A DNA stretch of 8,942 nucleotides from Candidatus Izemoplasma sp. (GTDB lineage: Bacteria > Bacillota_I > Bacilli_A > Izemoplasmatales > Izemoplasmataceae), in NCBI GenBank assembly GCA_007123975.1, contig SLFZ01000119.1:1-8942 (forward strand), written 5' to 3'. The position numbers and the translations under genes were made by a program. Numbering within the stretch: position 1 is the first letter of the stretch; each line of letters opens with the position of its first letter. The notes under the pieces were generated by a model, which searched no databases, was not told where the DNA came from, and saw only the letters and a list, made by a program, of their open reading frames with translations. Positions 1-6,333 of the stretch are shown one piece after another.

Positions 1-2283
1 CCACAAATCAAGGAGGTCGAAGTCATAGATATACTCAGCCATGTCGGTGCCTTGAGGGCTCACAACGGTATCCAACGTATGCCACTTGAGGCCGTTTGTC
101 GAAAACTGCACATGGAACGTGAGGTCGATGTCGTTGGCGAAGTTGCCGTAGTTAAAGGATAGGCGTGAAGGATTGGTGACGGAAAAATCGGTGTAGATGA
201 ACCCGCCGGCACGAAGCCGCGCGGCACGCGAACCGATGCGTGAATCGTCGGTGATCGCACCGATAAGGGCTTGATAGAAGAACCAGCTTTCTCCGTTTGC
301 GGACACGAACCCGTCCGTGTAACTCGCCTTGGTCGACGATTCAAAGCCGGTGCTGTACGCGACGGTACCAACTGCTTGGTATACCGCGCGAACATGGCGG
401 TTATCGCGCATGGTGATGGTCGTGATTGGGTCGGTGTCAATGAGATGCGATGTGGTAAGGTCGATCCAATAGAGGAAATCATATCCCGATACCGCGTCTG
501 CAGTCAGCGTGACCTCATCGTTTAAGGCATAAGGGCCTTCATCATCGACGTGGGTCACATCACCGGGCACGTTTGCTTCAACGTTTAAGGTTAACCCCTC
601 AACCGGCTCTGTGTAGACCGCAATAAGATGAAGGTTCGATTGGATCGCAAACGCATGACTCCGTTCGTAGGTGAAAACAACACCGGTGGTGGCGTCCTCC
701 CAGTGCGAGAAAACGAGGTCTCCTACTGCCTCGTCTGCCGATACGGTAAGTTCACTGCCGTGGTCATAAAACGGTCCGGCTTCATCGATTGATAACGCCA
801 CATCTTCATCACTAGTGAGTTGAACGAGGTATTGTTCAACCGGATCGCTCAACACGTGCACAACCTCAACATCAACGATGCCGACGTTGCCATTGCCGGG
901 TTTATTATATTCGATGCGAACTTGAGAAACGTTTGTGTCGGTTATCGTGAAGCTGATTTCGCTTTTGCCGTGGATGGTCTCACGGTGGAGCTCGTTGCTG
1001 GACTGGTCGAAGAAAACGAGCTCGTTTCCGCTTTCAGCATCCACACTTTTTGGCACAAAAGTGACGGTGAAGGTGGCCTCCGACCATAACGCAAACGTTT
1101 CCGTTTGAATGTAGTTTCCGGTGTCGTCTAACCGTTGAGATTCATCGGCGTACTGGCTGCCGACGCCGTGGTAAACCCAACCGTCTGGTGCGATGCCTTC
1201 TGTGCCACTGAGGTCTTTATAGAGGACTTCCTCGTCGATGTCGCGTTGGCCGGTTTCAGAGTAAAACGCCATGGTTTCGCCCTGGGTGTTTTTTACGATG
1301 AGGTAAGCGCGAGCATAAGGGGCAAACACCGCATCGTCAAAACTCATAAGCCATTCGCGTGCTTGCGGCGTGTGTTTGTGGCTTTGCATGCGCGAGACGT
1401 CTGGGTTATCGAGCGTGAGGTTATAGCCGTGTTCAGACACAATCATGCCGTATTCGATGAGGTCGAACTGTTCCGGCACGTAAAATTGACCCTTAAACGT
1501 GTGGTGGTCCTCGCGGATGCCGAGCGGTTCGGTAATTGTCACGAGTGGGATTTTCATCAACGGTGCTTCGGCATACATCGCTTCAATGCTCACATCGTCA
1601 AAGGGTGTGAAAGTGTACGTGGGCAAATAAGACACCACCTGGCCATCAATCTCCCAGTGCGTGAAATGCATGCCGGGCTCAGCCGCGTCGGCGGTGACGG
1701 TGATGGTCTCGTTGAAACCGACTGTCGCAGTGCCTGTGCCATTGATGACGGTGACGGTGTAGGTGTCTACCTTCACGGTATCGTATTGCACGACAAAGAC
1801 GGTGTCGTCTTGAATGTTTTCTAGCGGTTTATCCCACATCGGATCGGCAAGTTCAAGGCCGGGTTTGGATGGCATTTCTCCTGTGTACACGGCGTCTTCG
1901 CCGTGCTCGACGTAGGCCCTGTCAAGAAGGCGACCGTTCGTGTCCATAAACAAAACCGCGTGTTTGTCATCGGGGGAAAACACGGCTTGGACGTGCAGGT
2001 CTTCGGTCAAAACAAATTGGTGTTCAAGCGGCAAGTCCATTCGTAGGTTGCCGTTGACAACCCAAAACGCAAACGAATACCCTTCGAGTTCGGCAAGCTC
2101 ACTCGCCAAACCTAGTCGGCTTCCGTACGGGTGGTTTTCAAGCGTGATTTCTTCGGTGTTGTCATCATCAAAAAGCGTGGTCAACGCGATGTCCACATTG
2201 TCAAAAGGCACGTTGGATGCCAACGTTGCGTTAAACGTAAACGCCGTAAGCATGAGCAAGATAACATACGCAAACTTCTTCAT
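1..2283 (-). CDS. Large secreted multidomain surface protein (C-terminus outside window)
   Basis: The minus strand reads open for 761 codons from ATG at 2283 to the window edge without a stop. The start is supported by a ribosome site (GGATGGAG, 2292-2299) and a promoter. Residues 1-22 form a signal peptide (MKK, then a hydrophobic core ending TLA) with no lipobox, so the protein is probably secreted. Residues about 28-240 hold three divergent beta repeats of InlB/bacterial-repeat style, with F-x-x-W cores (FAFW 71-74, FTHW 207-210) and closing QAVF or EAMY strands. Residues 241-345 look Ig-like (YARAYLIV 323-330). Residues 350-478 look like a jelly-roll. Two more repeats follow at about 484-637 (FSHW, FLYW, then AVY). 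Residues 640-761 resemble the jelly-roll that often begins TGFES and carries a GSRAARLR segment. In related Gram-positive secreted proteins that module can precede a nuclease or anchor domain, but what follows here is unseen. Function is unknown; adhesion or substrate binding is inference. Confidence 0.88.
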   Translation of the reverse strand, partial: MKKFAYVILLMLTAFTFNATLASNVPFDNVDIALTTLFDDDNTEEITLENHPYGSRLGLASELAELEGYSFAFWVVNGNLRMDLPLEHQFVLTEDLHVQAVFSPDDKHAVLFMDTNGRLLDRAYVEHGEDAVYTGEMPSKPGLELADPMWDKPLENIQDDTVFVVQYDTVKVDTYTVTVINGTGTATVGFNETITVTADAAEPGMHFTHWEIDGQVVSYLPTYTFTPFDDVSIEAMYAEAPLMKIPLVTITEPLGIREDHHTFKGQFYVPEQFDLIEYGMIVSEHGYNLTLDNPDVSRMQSHKHTPQAREWLMSFDDAVFAPYARAYLIVKNTQGETMAFYSETGQRDIDEEVLYKDLSGTEGIAPDGWVYHGVGSQYADESQRLDDTGNYIQTETFALWSEATFTVTFVPKSVDAESGNELVFFDQSSNELHRETIHGKSEISFTITDTNVSQVRIEYNKPGNGNVGIVDVEVVHVLSDPVEQYLVQLTSDEDVALSIDEAGPFYDHGSELTVSADEAVGDLVFSHWEDATTGVVFTYERSHAFAIQSNLHLIAVYTEPVEGLTLNVEANVPGDVTHVDDEGPYALNDEVTLTADAVSGYDFLYWIDLTTSHLIDTDPITTITMRDNRHVRAVYQAVGTVAYSTGFESSTKASYTDGFVSANGESWFFYQALIGAITDDSRIGSRAARLRAGGFIYTDFSVTNPSRLSFNYGNFANDIDLTFHVQFSTNGLKWHTLDTVVSPQGTDMAEYIYDFDLLDLW

Positions 2284-2291
2284 TAAGGGCA

Positions 2292-2299
2292 CTCCATCC
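2292..2299 (-). promoter_or_regulatory. Ribosome binding site of the large surface protein
   Basis: The minus strand reads GGATGGAG here. GGAG ends 8 nt before the ATG at 2283, which is ideal spacing and fixes the start in front of a clear signal peptide. Confidence 0.75.
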
Positions 2300-2329
2300 G
2301 GGGTAAAGGATTAGTTTGTCGGTATCGTA

Positions 2330-2357
2330 ATTATACTACAAATTGAGCCATTCACAA
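2330..2357 (-). promoter_or_regulatory. Sigma-70/sigma-A type promoter for the large surface protein
   Basis: On the minus strand a TTGTGA -35 box (2352-2357) and a perfect TATAAT -10 box (2330-2335) are separated by 16 bp. The predicted start leaves a leader of about 40 nt before the ATG. This is the best -10 box in the window. Confidence 0.7.
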
Positions 2358-2386
2358 AAGCATATGAACGCATCTTGAATTACACC

Positions 2387-2416
2387 TTTCCGTTACGGAT
2401 GGGATTGATGTATACT
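2387..2416 (+). promoter_or_regulatory. Probable promoter of the MazG-like gene, with an 11-bp palindrome over the -35 region
   Basis: A good -10 box, TATACT, lies at 2411-2416, 28 nt before the start codon. The -35 region is poor (TTTCCG at 2387-2392, 18-bp spacer). A perfect small palindrome, TCCGT-T-ACGGA (2389-2399), covers that weak -35 box and could be a regulator site, but is short enough to be chance. Confidence 0.4.
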
Positions 2417-2444
2417 GAACGTAAGACGCATAAGGAGTGAGGCA

Positions 2445-2729
2445 ATGAAAAAAGCGATGGACGCGCTCATCCGTTTTCGTGATACGCGCGATTGGAAACC
2501 GTATCACACCCCTGAAAACCTGGCCAAATCAATCGCCATTGAAGCAGGGGAACTGTTGGAACATTATCAGTGGGGGGTTGAGCCGAATCTTGACGATGTC
2601 AAGGACGAAATCGCCGATGTGTTGGCGTATGCGTTGATGCTTTGTGAGGCGTACGGGTATGATCCTGAATCGATTGTGCTGTCAAAGATAAAAAAGAATG
2701 CGTTGAAGTATCCTAAAATAAAACGATAA
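2445..2729 (+). CDS. MazG-like nucleotide pyrophosphohydrolase (dCTPase/RS21-C6-type)
   Basis: This 94-residue protein is a single-domain all-alpha NTP pyrophosphohydrolase of the MazG superfamily. Such enzymes hydrolyse (d)NTPs to the monophosphate and pyrophosphate, often removing non-canonical nucleotides in the cytoplasm. The metal-binding pattern is complete: E33-x-x-E36 in IEAGELLE, then E55-x-x-D58 in DEIADVL. The RDW-x-x-YHTPENLA segment (15-27) and the K-x-x-N-x-x-KYP tail (82-90) are typical of the small dCTPase-like branch. The length matches stand-alone members of about 95-110 residues. The start is fixed by AAGGAG (2432-2437), 7 nt before the ATG. The gene has its own terminator and appears monocistronic. 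Exact substrate cannot be read from sequence. The family call is firm. Confidence 0.93.
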   Translation: MKKAMDALIRFRDTRDWKPYHTPENLAKSIAIEAGELLEHYQWGVEPNLDDVKDEIADVLAYALMLCEAYGYDPESIVLSKIKKNALKYPKIKR

Positions 2730-2756
2730 GCATCGTTCGGTTGATAGTGATTTAGA

Positions 2757-2780
2757 AAAGGCCCGCTTCGGCGGGTTTTT
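2757..2780 (+). terminator. Rho-independent terminator after the MazG-like gene
   Basis: The stem CCCGC (2762-2766) and GCGGG (2771-2775) closes on a stable TTCG tetraloop and is followed by five T. Upstream A residues extend the pairing into the T-tract. It starts 27 nt after the stop codon and isolates the gene from the next one. Confidence 0.88.
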
Positions 2781-2802
2781 CGATGGTTGAACGCCATGAT
2801 AA

Positions 2803-2831
2803 TTGCGTGAACGAAGCGAATCGATTACAAT
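2803..2831 (+). promoter_or_regulatory. Probable promoter of the membrane phosphodiesterase gene
   Basis: TTGCGT (2803-2808) and TACAAT (2826-2831) are 17 bp apart, just downstream of the preceding terminator and 26 nt before the chosen GTG start. The -10 box is one base off consensus and the -35 box is moderate. Confidence 0.55.
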
Positions 2832-2842
2832 AAACCTAAACA

Positions 2843-2848
2843 GAGGTG
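2843..2848 (+). promoter_or_regulatory. Ribosome binding site choosing the GTG start at 2858
   Basis: GAGGTG lies 9 nt before GTG at 2858. The in-frame GTG at 2846 lies inside this site and cannot be the start. The ATG at 2851 is in another frame and meets a stop after four codons. GTG 2858 is therefore the best start. Confidence 0.7.
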
Positions 2849-2857
2849 GGATGCATC

Positions 2858-4690
2858 GTGCGTAAAACCTTTCGCGACATGGTAGCGAACCTACGCTATA
2901 ACCTTAAAACGCTAATCGCATTTGAAGTCATGTACTTAGCCTTTGGCGCCGTCGTCATCTTCCCGTTGGTGCGATTGCTTTTTGTTGCGGCGATTCGCCT
3001 ATCAGGGCACGATTACATCACAAACGACTTGTTGTTTGAATTTATCGTGATGCCGCAAACCATCGCCATGTTCTTCGTGATTGCGCTCGTTTTGAGTGTG
3101 TTCGTGGTGATTGAGATGGTGTTTTTGGCCATCGTGTTTGAGTTTTCTCATCACAAGGAAAAAATCGATTTACCCAACCTGCTCGATGTCGGATTGCGTA
3201 AAGTCGGCTCGACGCTCCGGCGTCATCACGTGAAGATTATCGTCCCGGCGTTTTTGTTTTTGTTCGTGGTGGAAATCGTGCACGTGAGCGCCATTGCCGG
3301 AACGTTCGATTTTCCCCGGCTAATCCTTGAAGAAGGGCAAAACCTTATCGCGACGCGCCTAACATTCTATAGCATTATACTGCTGTTGTTGTTGCTTTTT
3401 ATGGAGACGGTCTACTCCATCAACATTTACACCTTTGAAGCCGTGTCGTTTAAAGAGGCATACATCAAAACACGGGCGATGCTCAAACGCACGCGGCTCA
3501 AAATCCTCGCTCAGTTTTTGCTAGTCAATGTCGTGTTAAATGTGATTCTCTATGCCTTGTATGCGTTTGTGTTGTTGCTGCTGGCGGGCATTATTTTCAT
3601 CACCCGCGGGCAAGAACAAGTCCTCGGATTCCTCCTGTCAATCCTCTACAGCAGCTACGCCGTGGTGACGGCCTTGGCGACGATGGTCCTGATACCGGTG
3701 AACTACGCATTGATCGCATCCTGGTATTATCGTCGCAAAGAAGAGCTTGGTTACCCACGCAAAAACACCTTCGTACCCCATGAACGGAAGCGCCGCATTA
3801 AACCGGCCGTACGCAATCGTTTGGCGTTGATCGTGGTCACGGCTGTTTTAATCATTAACCTGCTCAACGCCTTTGCCTTGCTCGGTCAAACCCGGCCGAC
3901 GGCGGAGATCTTTAACCGTCCGGATGTGGTCGCCCACCGAGGCGCCGCGTTGGAAGCGCCTGAAAACACACTTTCTGCCATTCAGGCGGCACTTGACATG
4001 AATGCCGAGGGCATCGAATTTGACGTCAAGTTTACCGCCGATGGTCATCTGGTCTTGATGCACGATTCGACGTTGGGACGCACCACCAACGACCCCCAAA
4101 ACCGCCTGGTGGAGTCGGTGGATTTTGAGACGATTCGTTCGCTTGATGCCGGCAGTTGGTTTGATGAGGCGTTTGCCGGTGAGATCGTGCCGACGCTCGA
4201 AGAAGCGCTCATCCTCATCGACGGTCGCGCGACGGCGTACATCGATCTGAAATCCCGCGGCGAAGCGTTCAACCGAGCTGTCGTCGATGTGATTGAAGCG
4301 CTCGATCTTGTGAACGACGTCAAGGTGATGAGCTTTGATTTGCCGCAGCTGCAATCGATTAAAGCGATGAACGAAGACATCGAGACCGTGTTGCTGATTT
4401 CGACCTTTATCGGCGATTTTAACGCCTTGGTCACCAACCCTGCCGTGGACAATTTGGCGTTTCGAGCGCATCTGCTCAGAAACAACCTCGACTACATTGC
4501 CCGCGCCCACCGCCATGGCATAAACGTCTACGTCTGGACCCTTGAAGGTTACAGCGATGCGATCTTTTTCACCAACCACGACGTCGATGGATTGATTGTG
4601 AAAGACCCCATCAGCGCCCGCGAAGCGGCCTACGCAAAAAACACCAACCCTGCCGTAATCGACTGGCTGCGAACGATTTTTGAACCCTAA
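2858..4690 (+). CDS. Membrane-anchored glycerophosphodiester phosphodiesterase
   Basis: This 610-residue protein (from GTG 2858) has two parts. Residues 1 to about 345 form a multi-pass membrane domain with roughly seven hydrophobic stretches (about 17-46, 68-95, 127-147, 168-190, 217-248, 258-290, 321-342). This matches the membrane domain found fused to glycerophosphodiester phosphodiesterases in Gram-positive bacteria. Residues about 357-590 are the catalytic TIM-barrel. It shows HRG (360-362), PEN (368-370), E387-x-D389, H402 in LMHD and the late VWT strand. The enzyme hydrolyses glycerophosphodiesters to glycerol-3-phosphate and an alcohol. With this topology it may act on membrane lipid or teichoic-acid-like headgroups at the cell surface, which is inference. 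The usual metal-binding Glu of the E-x-K strand appears as Asp (D463-L-K465), a conservative change. The gene has its own promoter and ends at a shared bidirectional terminator. Confidence 0.93.
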   Translation: MRKTFRDMVANLRYNLKTLIAFEVMYLAFGAVVIFPLVRLLFVAAIRLSGHDYITNDLLFEFIVMPQTIAMFFVIALVLSVFVVIEMVFLAIVFEFSHHKEKIDLPNLLDVGLRKVGSTLRRHHVKIIVPAFLFLFVVEIVHVSAIAGTFDFPRLILEEGQNLIATRLTFYSIILLLLLLFMETVYSINIYTFEAVSFKEAYIKTRAMLKRTRLKILAQFLLVNVVLNVILYALYAFVLLLLAGIIFITRGQEQVLGFLLSILYSSYAVVTALATMVLIPVNYALIASWYYRRKEELGYPRKNTFVPHERKRRIKPAVRNRLALIVVTAVLIINLLNAFALLGQTRPTAEIFNRPDVVAHRGAALEAPENTLSAIQAALDMNAEGIEFDVKFTADGHLVLMHDSTLGRTTNDPQNRLVESVDFETIRSLDAGSWFDEAFAGEIVPTLEEALILIDGRATAYIDLKSRGEAFNRAVVDVIEALDLVNDVKVMSFDLPQLQSIKAMNEDIETVLLISTFIGDFNALVTNPAVDNLAFRAHLLRNNLDYIARAHRHGINVYVWTLEGYSDAIFFTNHDVDGLIVKDPISAREAAYAKNTNPAVIDWLRTIFEP

Positions 4691-4694
4691 CGAT

Positions 4695-4731
4695 AAAAAA
4701 GCTTTGCCTAACCATCAGGCAAAGCTTTTTT
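4695..4731. terminator. Bidirectional terminator between convergent genes, overlapping the hydrolase 3' end
   Basis: A perfect 15-bp inverted repeat (4695-4709 and 4717-4731) encloses a 7-nt loop, with six A on one flank and six T on the other. It can therefore terminate transcription in both directions. It lies 4 nt after the phosphodiesterase stop codon. The stop codon and last residues of the opposing hydrolase gene lie within it. Confidence 0.93.
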
Positions 4732-5511
4732 GTTTGCGCGAATCGGCAAGACCGACCTCGCGTGATCGATGCGACTTAAATCCACGTTGATTTCTATGAT
4801 TCCCTCATCGCCTTTGAGCGATGCGATGACATTGCCTAGCGGATCGGCAACGAGCGAATGGCCATAGGTTTCGTAGCTGCCAAAAGAGTCGGCTGACGCA
4901 CTGCATCCAATCATAAAGGCTTGGTTGTCGGTGGCCCGTGCTCGGAATGTCGTGTGCCAATGCAAGGGTCCGGTGAAGCCGTTGAACGCACCTGGCACAA
5001 ACAGTGCTTTCGCTCCCTTATCCACGAGCCGCTCCGCAAGCGCCGGGTAGCGAATGTCAAAACAGATCATCACACCCATCGTGCCAAACTCCGTCTCGAA
5101 AAGACCGAGCTCATCCCCTGAGCAGAGCACCTCCGCTTCGTCGAAGCGTGTGCCATCGGGGTAGGTGATGGCAAACAAGTGGATTTTCCGGTACGTGGCG
5201 ATGCGGTTGCCTTCGCGGTTGAAGATGAATGTCGTGTTATACAAGGCGCCTTCGTGCTTTTCAGGCACCGACCCGCCAATGACGTATGCCTTGTGCGTCA
5301 TCGCGAGGTCGCGGAGGAACGTGAGAACGGAGCCATTTTCCGTTTGGGCGTAGGCGGCGAAGCGTTCAACCTCGTAAGGCGTGGTGAACATCTCGGGAAG
5401 GACGATGATATCGGGCGATGGCTCTTGACGTTTTTCGATGAGTTTGGTGACGTTTTCGAGGCTTTTGTCGATGTCTTTTTGGACGGTATTTTGAACGATG
5501 AGGACTTTCAT
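4708..5511 (-). CDS. Carbon-nitrogen hydrolase, omega-amidase (Nit2-like) type
   Basis: This 267-residue protein belongs to the nitrilase superfamily. The catalytic set is visible: E40 in LPEMF, K109 in YRKIHLF and C150 in MICFDIRYP, with E125 as the likely second Glu. The region around residues 176-197 (GAFNGFTGPLHW then RARATDNQ) and GHS (217-219) closely follow Nit2/omega-amidase proteins. Those enzymes deaminate 2-oxoglutaramate and 2-oxosuccinamate, by-products of glutamine and asparagine transamination, in the cytoplasm. The length fits the family. TAAGGAG (5521-5527) lies 9 nt before the ATG and fixes the start. The last residues (KKALPDG) replace the R-x-DLY-like end common in relatives. 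They are encoded by the terminator hairpin, and the TAG stop falls at its loop boundary. A related amidase or an uncharacterised YafV-like role is possible. Confidence 0.92.
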   Translation of the reverse strand: MKVLIVQNTVQKDIDKSLENVTKLIEKRQEPSPDIIVLPEMFTTPYEVERFAAYAQTENGSVLTFLRDLAMTHKAYVIGGSVPEKHEGALYNTTFIFNREGNRIATYRKIHLFAITYPDGTRFDEAEVLCSGDELGLFETEFGTMGVMICFDIRYPALAERLVDKGAKALFVPGAFNGFTGPLHWHTTFRARATDNQAFMIGCSASADSFGSYETYGHSLVADPLGNVIASLKGDEGIIEINVDLSRIDHARSVLPIRANKKALPDG

Positions 5512-5534
5512 ACCATCACACTCCTTACGCCTTT

Positions 5535-5563
5535 AGGATATCAAGTTTTTCAGAAAATGAGAA
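5535..5563 (-). promoter_or_regulatory. Possible promoter of the omega-amidase-like gene
   Basis: On the minus strand TTCTCA (5558-5563) and TATCCT (5535-5540) are 17 bp apart, upstream of the ribosome site. Each box matches consensus at four positions. It is a plausible but not strong promoter. Confidence 0.4.
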
Positions 5564-5615
5564 GGGGTACAGTTTTACCCATACATAGCCTGTTTGTAGA
5601 TAATCTCTGAAAACA

Positions 5616-5644
5616 TAGACCTCAAACGCGTCCTAGGGTAGAAT
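5616..5644 (+). promoter_or_regulatory. Possible promoter of the lipoprotein pair
   Basis: TAGACC (5616-5621) and TAGAAT (5639-5644) are 17 bp apart and would give a leader of about 35 nt. The AT-rich tract at 5650-5661 holds other weak -10-like words, so the exact promoter is uncertain. It is divergent from the omega-amidase promoter. Confidence 0.4.
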
Positions 5645-5672
5645 AGAGATATCTTTTATACAACACGATACG

Positions 5673-5678
5673 AAGGAG
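5673..5678 (+). promoter_or_regulatory. Ribosome binding site choosing the ATG at 5687
   Basis: AAGGAG lies only 2 nt from the first ATG (5681) but 8 nt from the second (5687). The second gives the classic MKR signal start, so it is preferred. Confidence 0.75.
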
Positions 5679-5686
5679 CGATGTCT

Positions 5687-6289
5687 ATGAAACGGATATT
5701 CTTTCTATGGTTAATGGCCCTCACCGTGACATTGGCAGGCTGTTCAGACCCTATTGATGAGTTGCAAGAATGGCTTGATGACATTGATTCATCAACAAAT
5801 TTAACGATGGGCATTACGCAGTGGGAAGACGATGAACTTACCCTTGAAAGAATCGTCAAACTCGATGGAAGCAAATCGCACAACATCATGCATATACATG
5901 GAAACTGCATCAACTTATGTTACTACGAGATGGTTTTTGTCGACAACGACGACGAGCATGTGATCTACACGCGCACCGATGAAGACGATGCTTTTGATCG
6001 TGTCGTGTTGCCGCGGGAACCCGAGCCAGTCGATGATCTTTTCTTGTTTGAGTTTGAGGCGGCATGGTTCACCTACGAAGATGGACGCTACGAACTGAAA
6101 GAAGCGCATTTTGAAGACGCCTTCGGCGATGAAGCCGACATGGTGATCTCGATGGTCGTGACGATAGAAAGCGGGGCGATGACGTTTACGCTTGTTGCGG
6201 ATGTTGAGGGCGTCAACACTGTGGGAGAAATTGTTTACTCTGAAATCGGAAGTACCGTCGTTGAGGAACCACAGACGGATGAAGAATAA
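5687..6289 (+). CDS. Small acidic lipoprotein, paralogue of the next gene
   Basis: This 200-residue protein starts with a lipoprotein signal peptide: MKR, a hydrophobic core, and the lipobox LAGC with C19 as the lipidated residue. It should be anchored outside the cytoplasmic membrane. The mature part is strongly acidic and beta-rich. Residues about 94-151 match the next gene clearly: YTRT, then a variable stretch, then WFTYEDGRYELKEAHF and GDEAD, against YTRT, WFTYDDGVYVLDEAYF and GEDAD. The two are therefore tandem paralogues, though this one lacks the neighbour's C-terminal PPC-like domain. It carries two extra cysteines (C74 and C78, in NCINLC) absent from the paralogue, which could form a disulphide or bind something. 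I do not recognise a named family. A general likeness to LolA/LppX-style beta-sheet lipoproteins is a guess. Confidence 0.85.
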   Translation: MKRIFFLWLMALTVTLAGCSDPIDELQEWLDDIDSSTNLTMGITQWEDDELTLERIVKLDGSKSHNIMHIHGNCINLCYYEMVFVDNDDEHVIYTRTDEDDAFDRVVLPREPEPVDDLFLFEFEAAWFTYEDGRYELKEAHFEDAFGDEADMVISMVVTIESGAMTFTLVADVEGVNTVGEIVYSEIGSTVVEEPQTDEE

Positions 6290-6296
6290 AAAAGCG

Positions 6297-6312
6297 TTGC
6301 GCTTGAGCGCAA
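6297..6312 (+). other. Short intergenic hairpin between the two lipoprotein genes
   Basis: TTGCGC and GCGCAA pair around a TTGA loop, 8 nt after the first stop codon. No T-run follows on the plus strand, so it is not a standard terminator. It may stabilise or tune the shared message. On the minus strand a T-run does follow, but no gene there needs it. Confidence 0.4.
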
Positions 6313-6323
6313 TCTAGAAAGTT

Positions 6324-6328
6324 GGAGG
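6324..6328 (+). promoter_or_regulatory. Ribosome binding site of the PPC-domain lipoprotein
   Basis: GGAGG is 2 nt from ATG 6331 and 5 nt from ATG 6334. The latter gives MKRIL, parallel to the MKRIF start of the upstream paralogue. An in-frame TTG at 6322 overlaps the site and is rejected. Confidence 0.65.
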
Positions 6329-6333
6329 ATATG

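Noticed and set aside
1135..1824. Long plus-strand open frame (about 229 codons), with others at 271-525, 820-1089 and 1940-2314
   Set aside because: All lie antisense to the continuous 761-codon surface-protein frame, lack ribosome sites and have no recognisable protein character.
3848..4579. 243-codon minus-strand open frame, with a second at 4045-4485
   Set aside because: Both are antisense to the catalytic domain of the phosphodiesterase and have no start signal or family features.
5565..5580. GGGTA...TACCC inverted repeat between the divergent genes
   Set aside because: Only 5 bp per arm, not placed on a clear promoter box. Too likely by chance to call an operator.
5179..5610. 143-codon plus-strand open frame
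   Set aside because: It is antisense to the omega-amidase-like gene with its intact catalytic triad, and runs across that gene's promoter.
6297..6312. Hairpin after the first lipoprotein gene as a terminator
   Set aside because: No T-run follows on the plus strand and the next gene starts 22 nt later without its own clear promoter, so readthrough is more likely.
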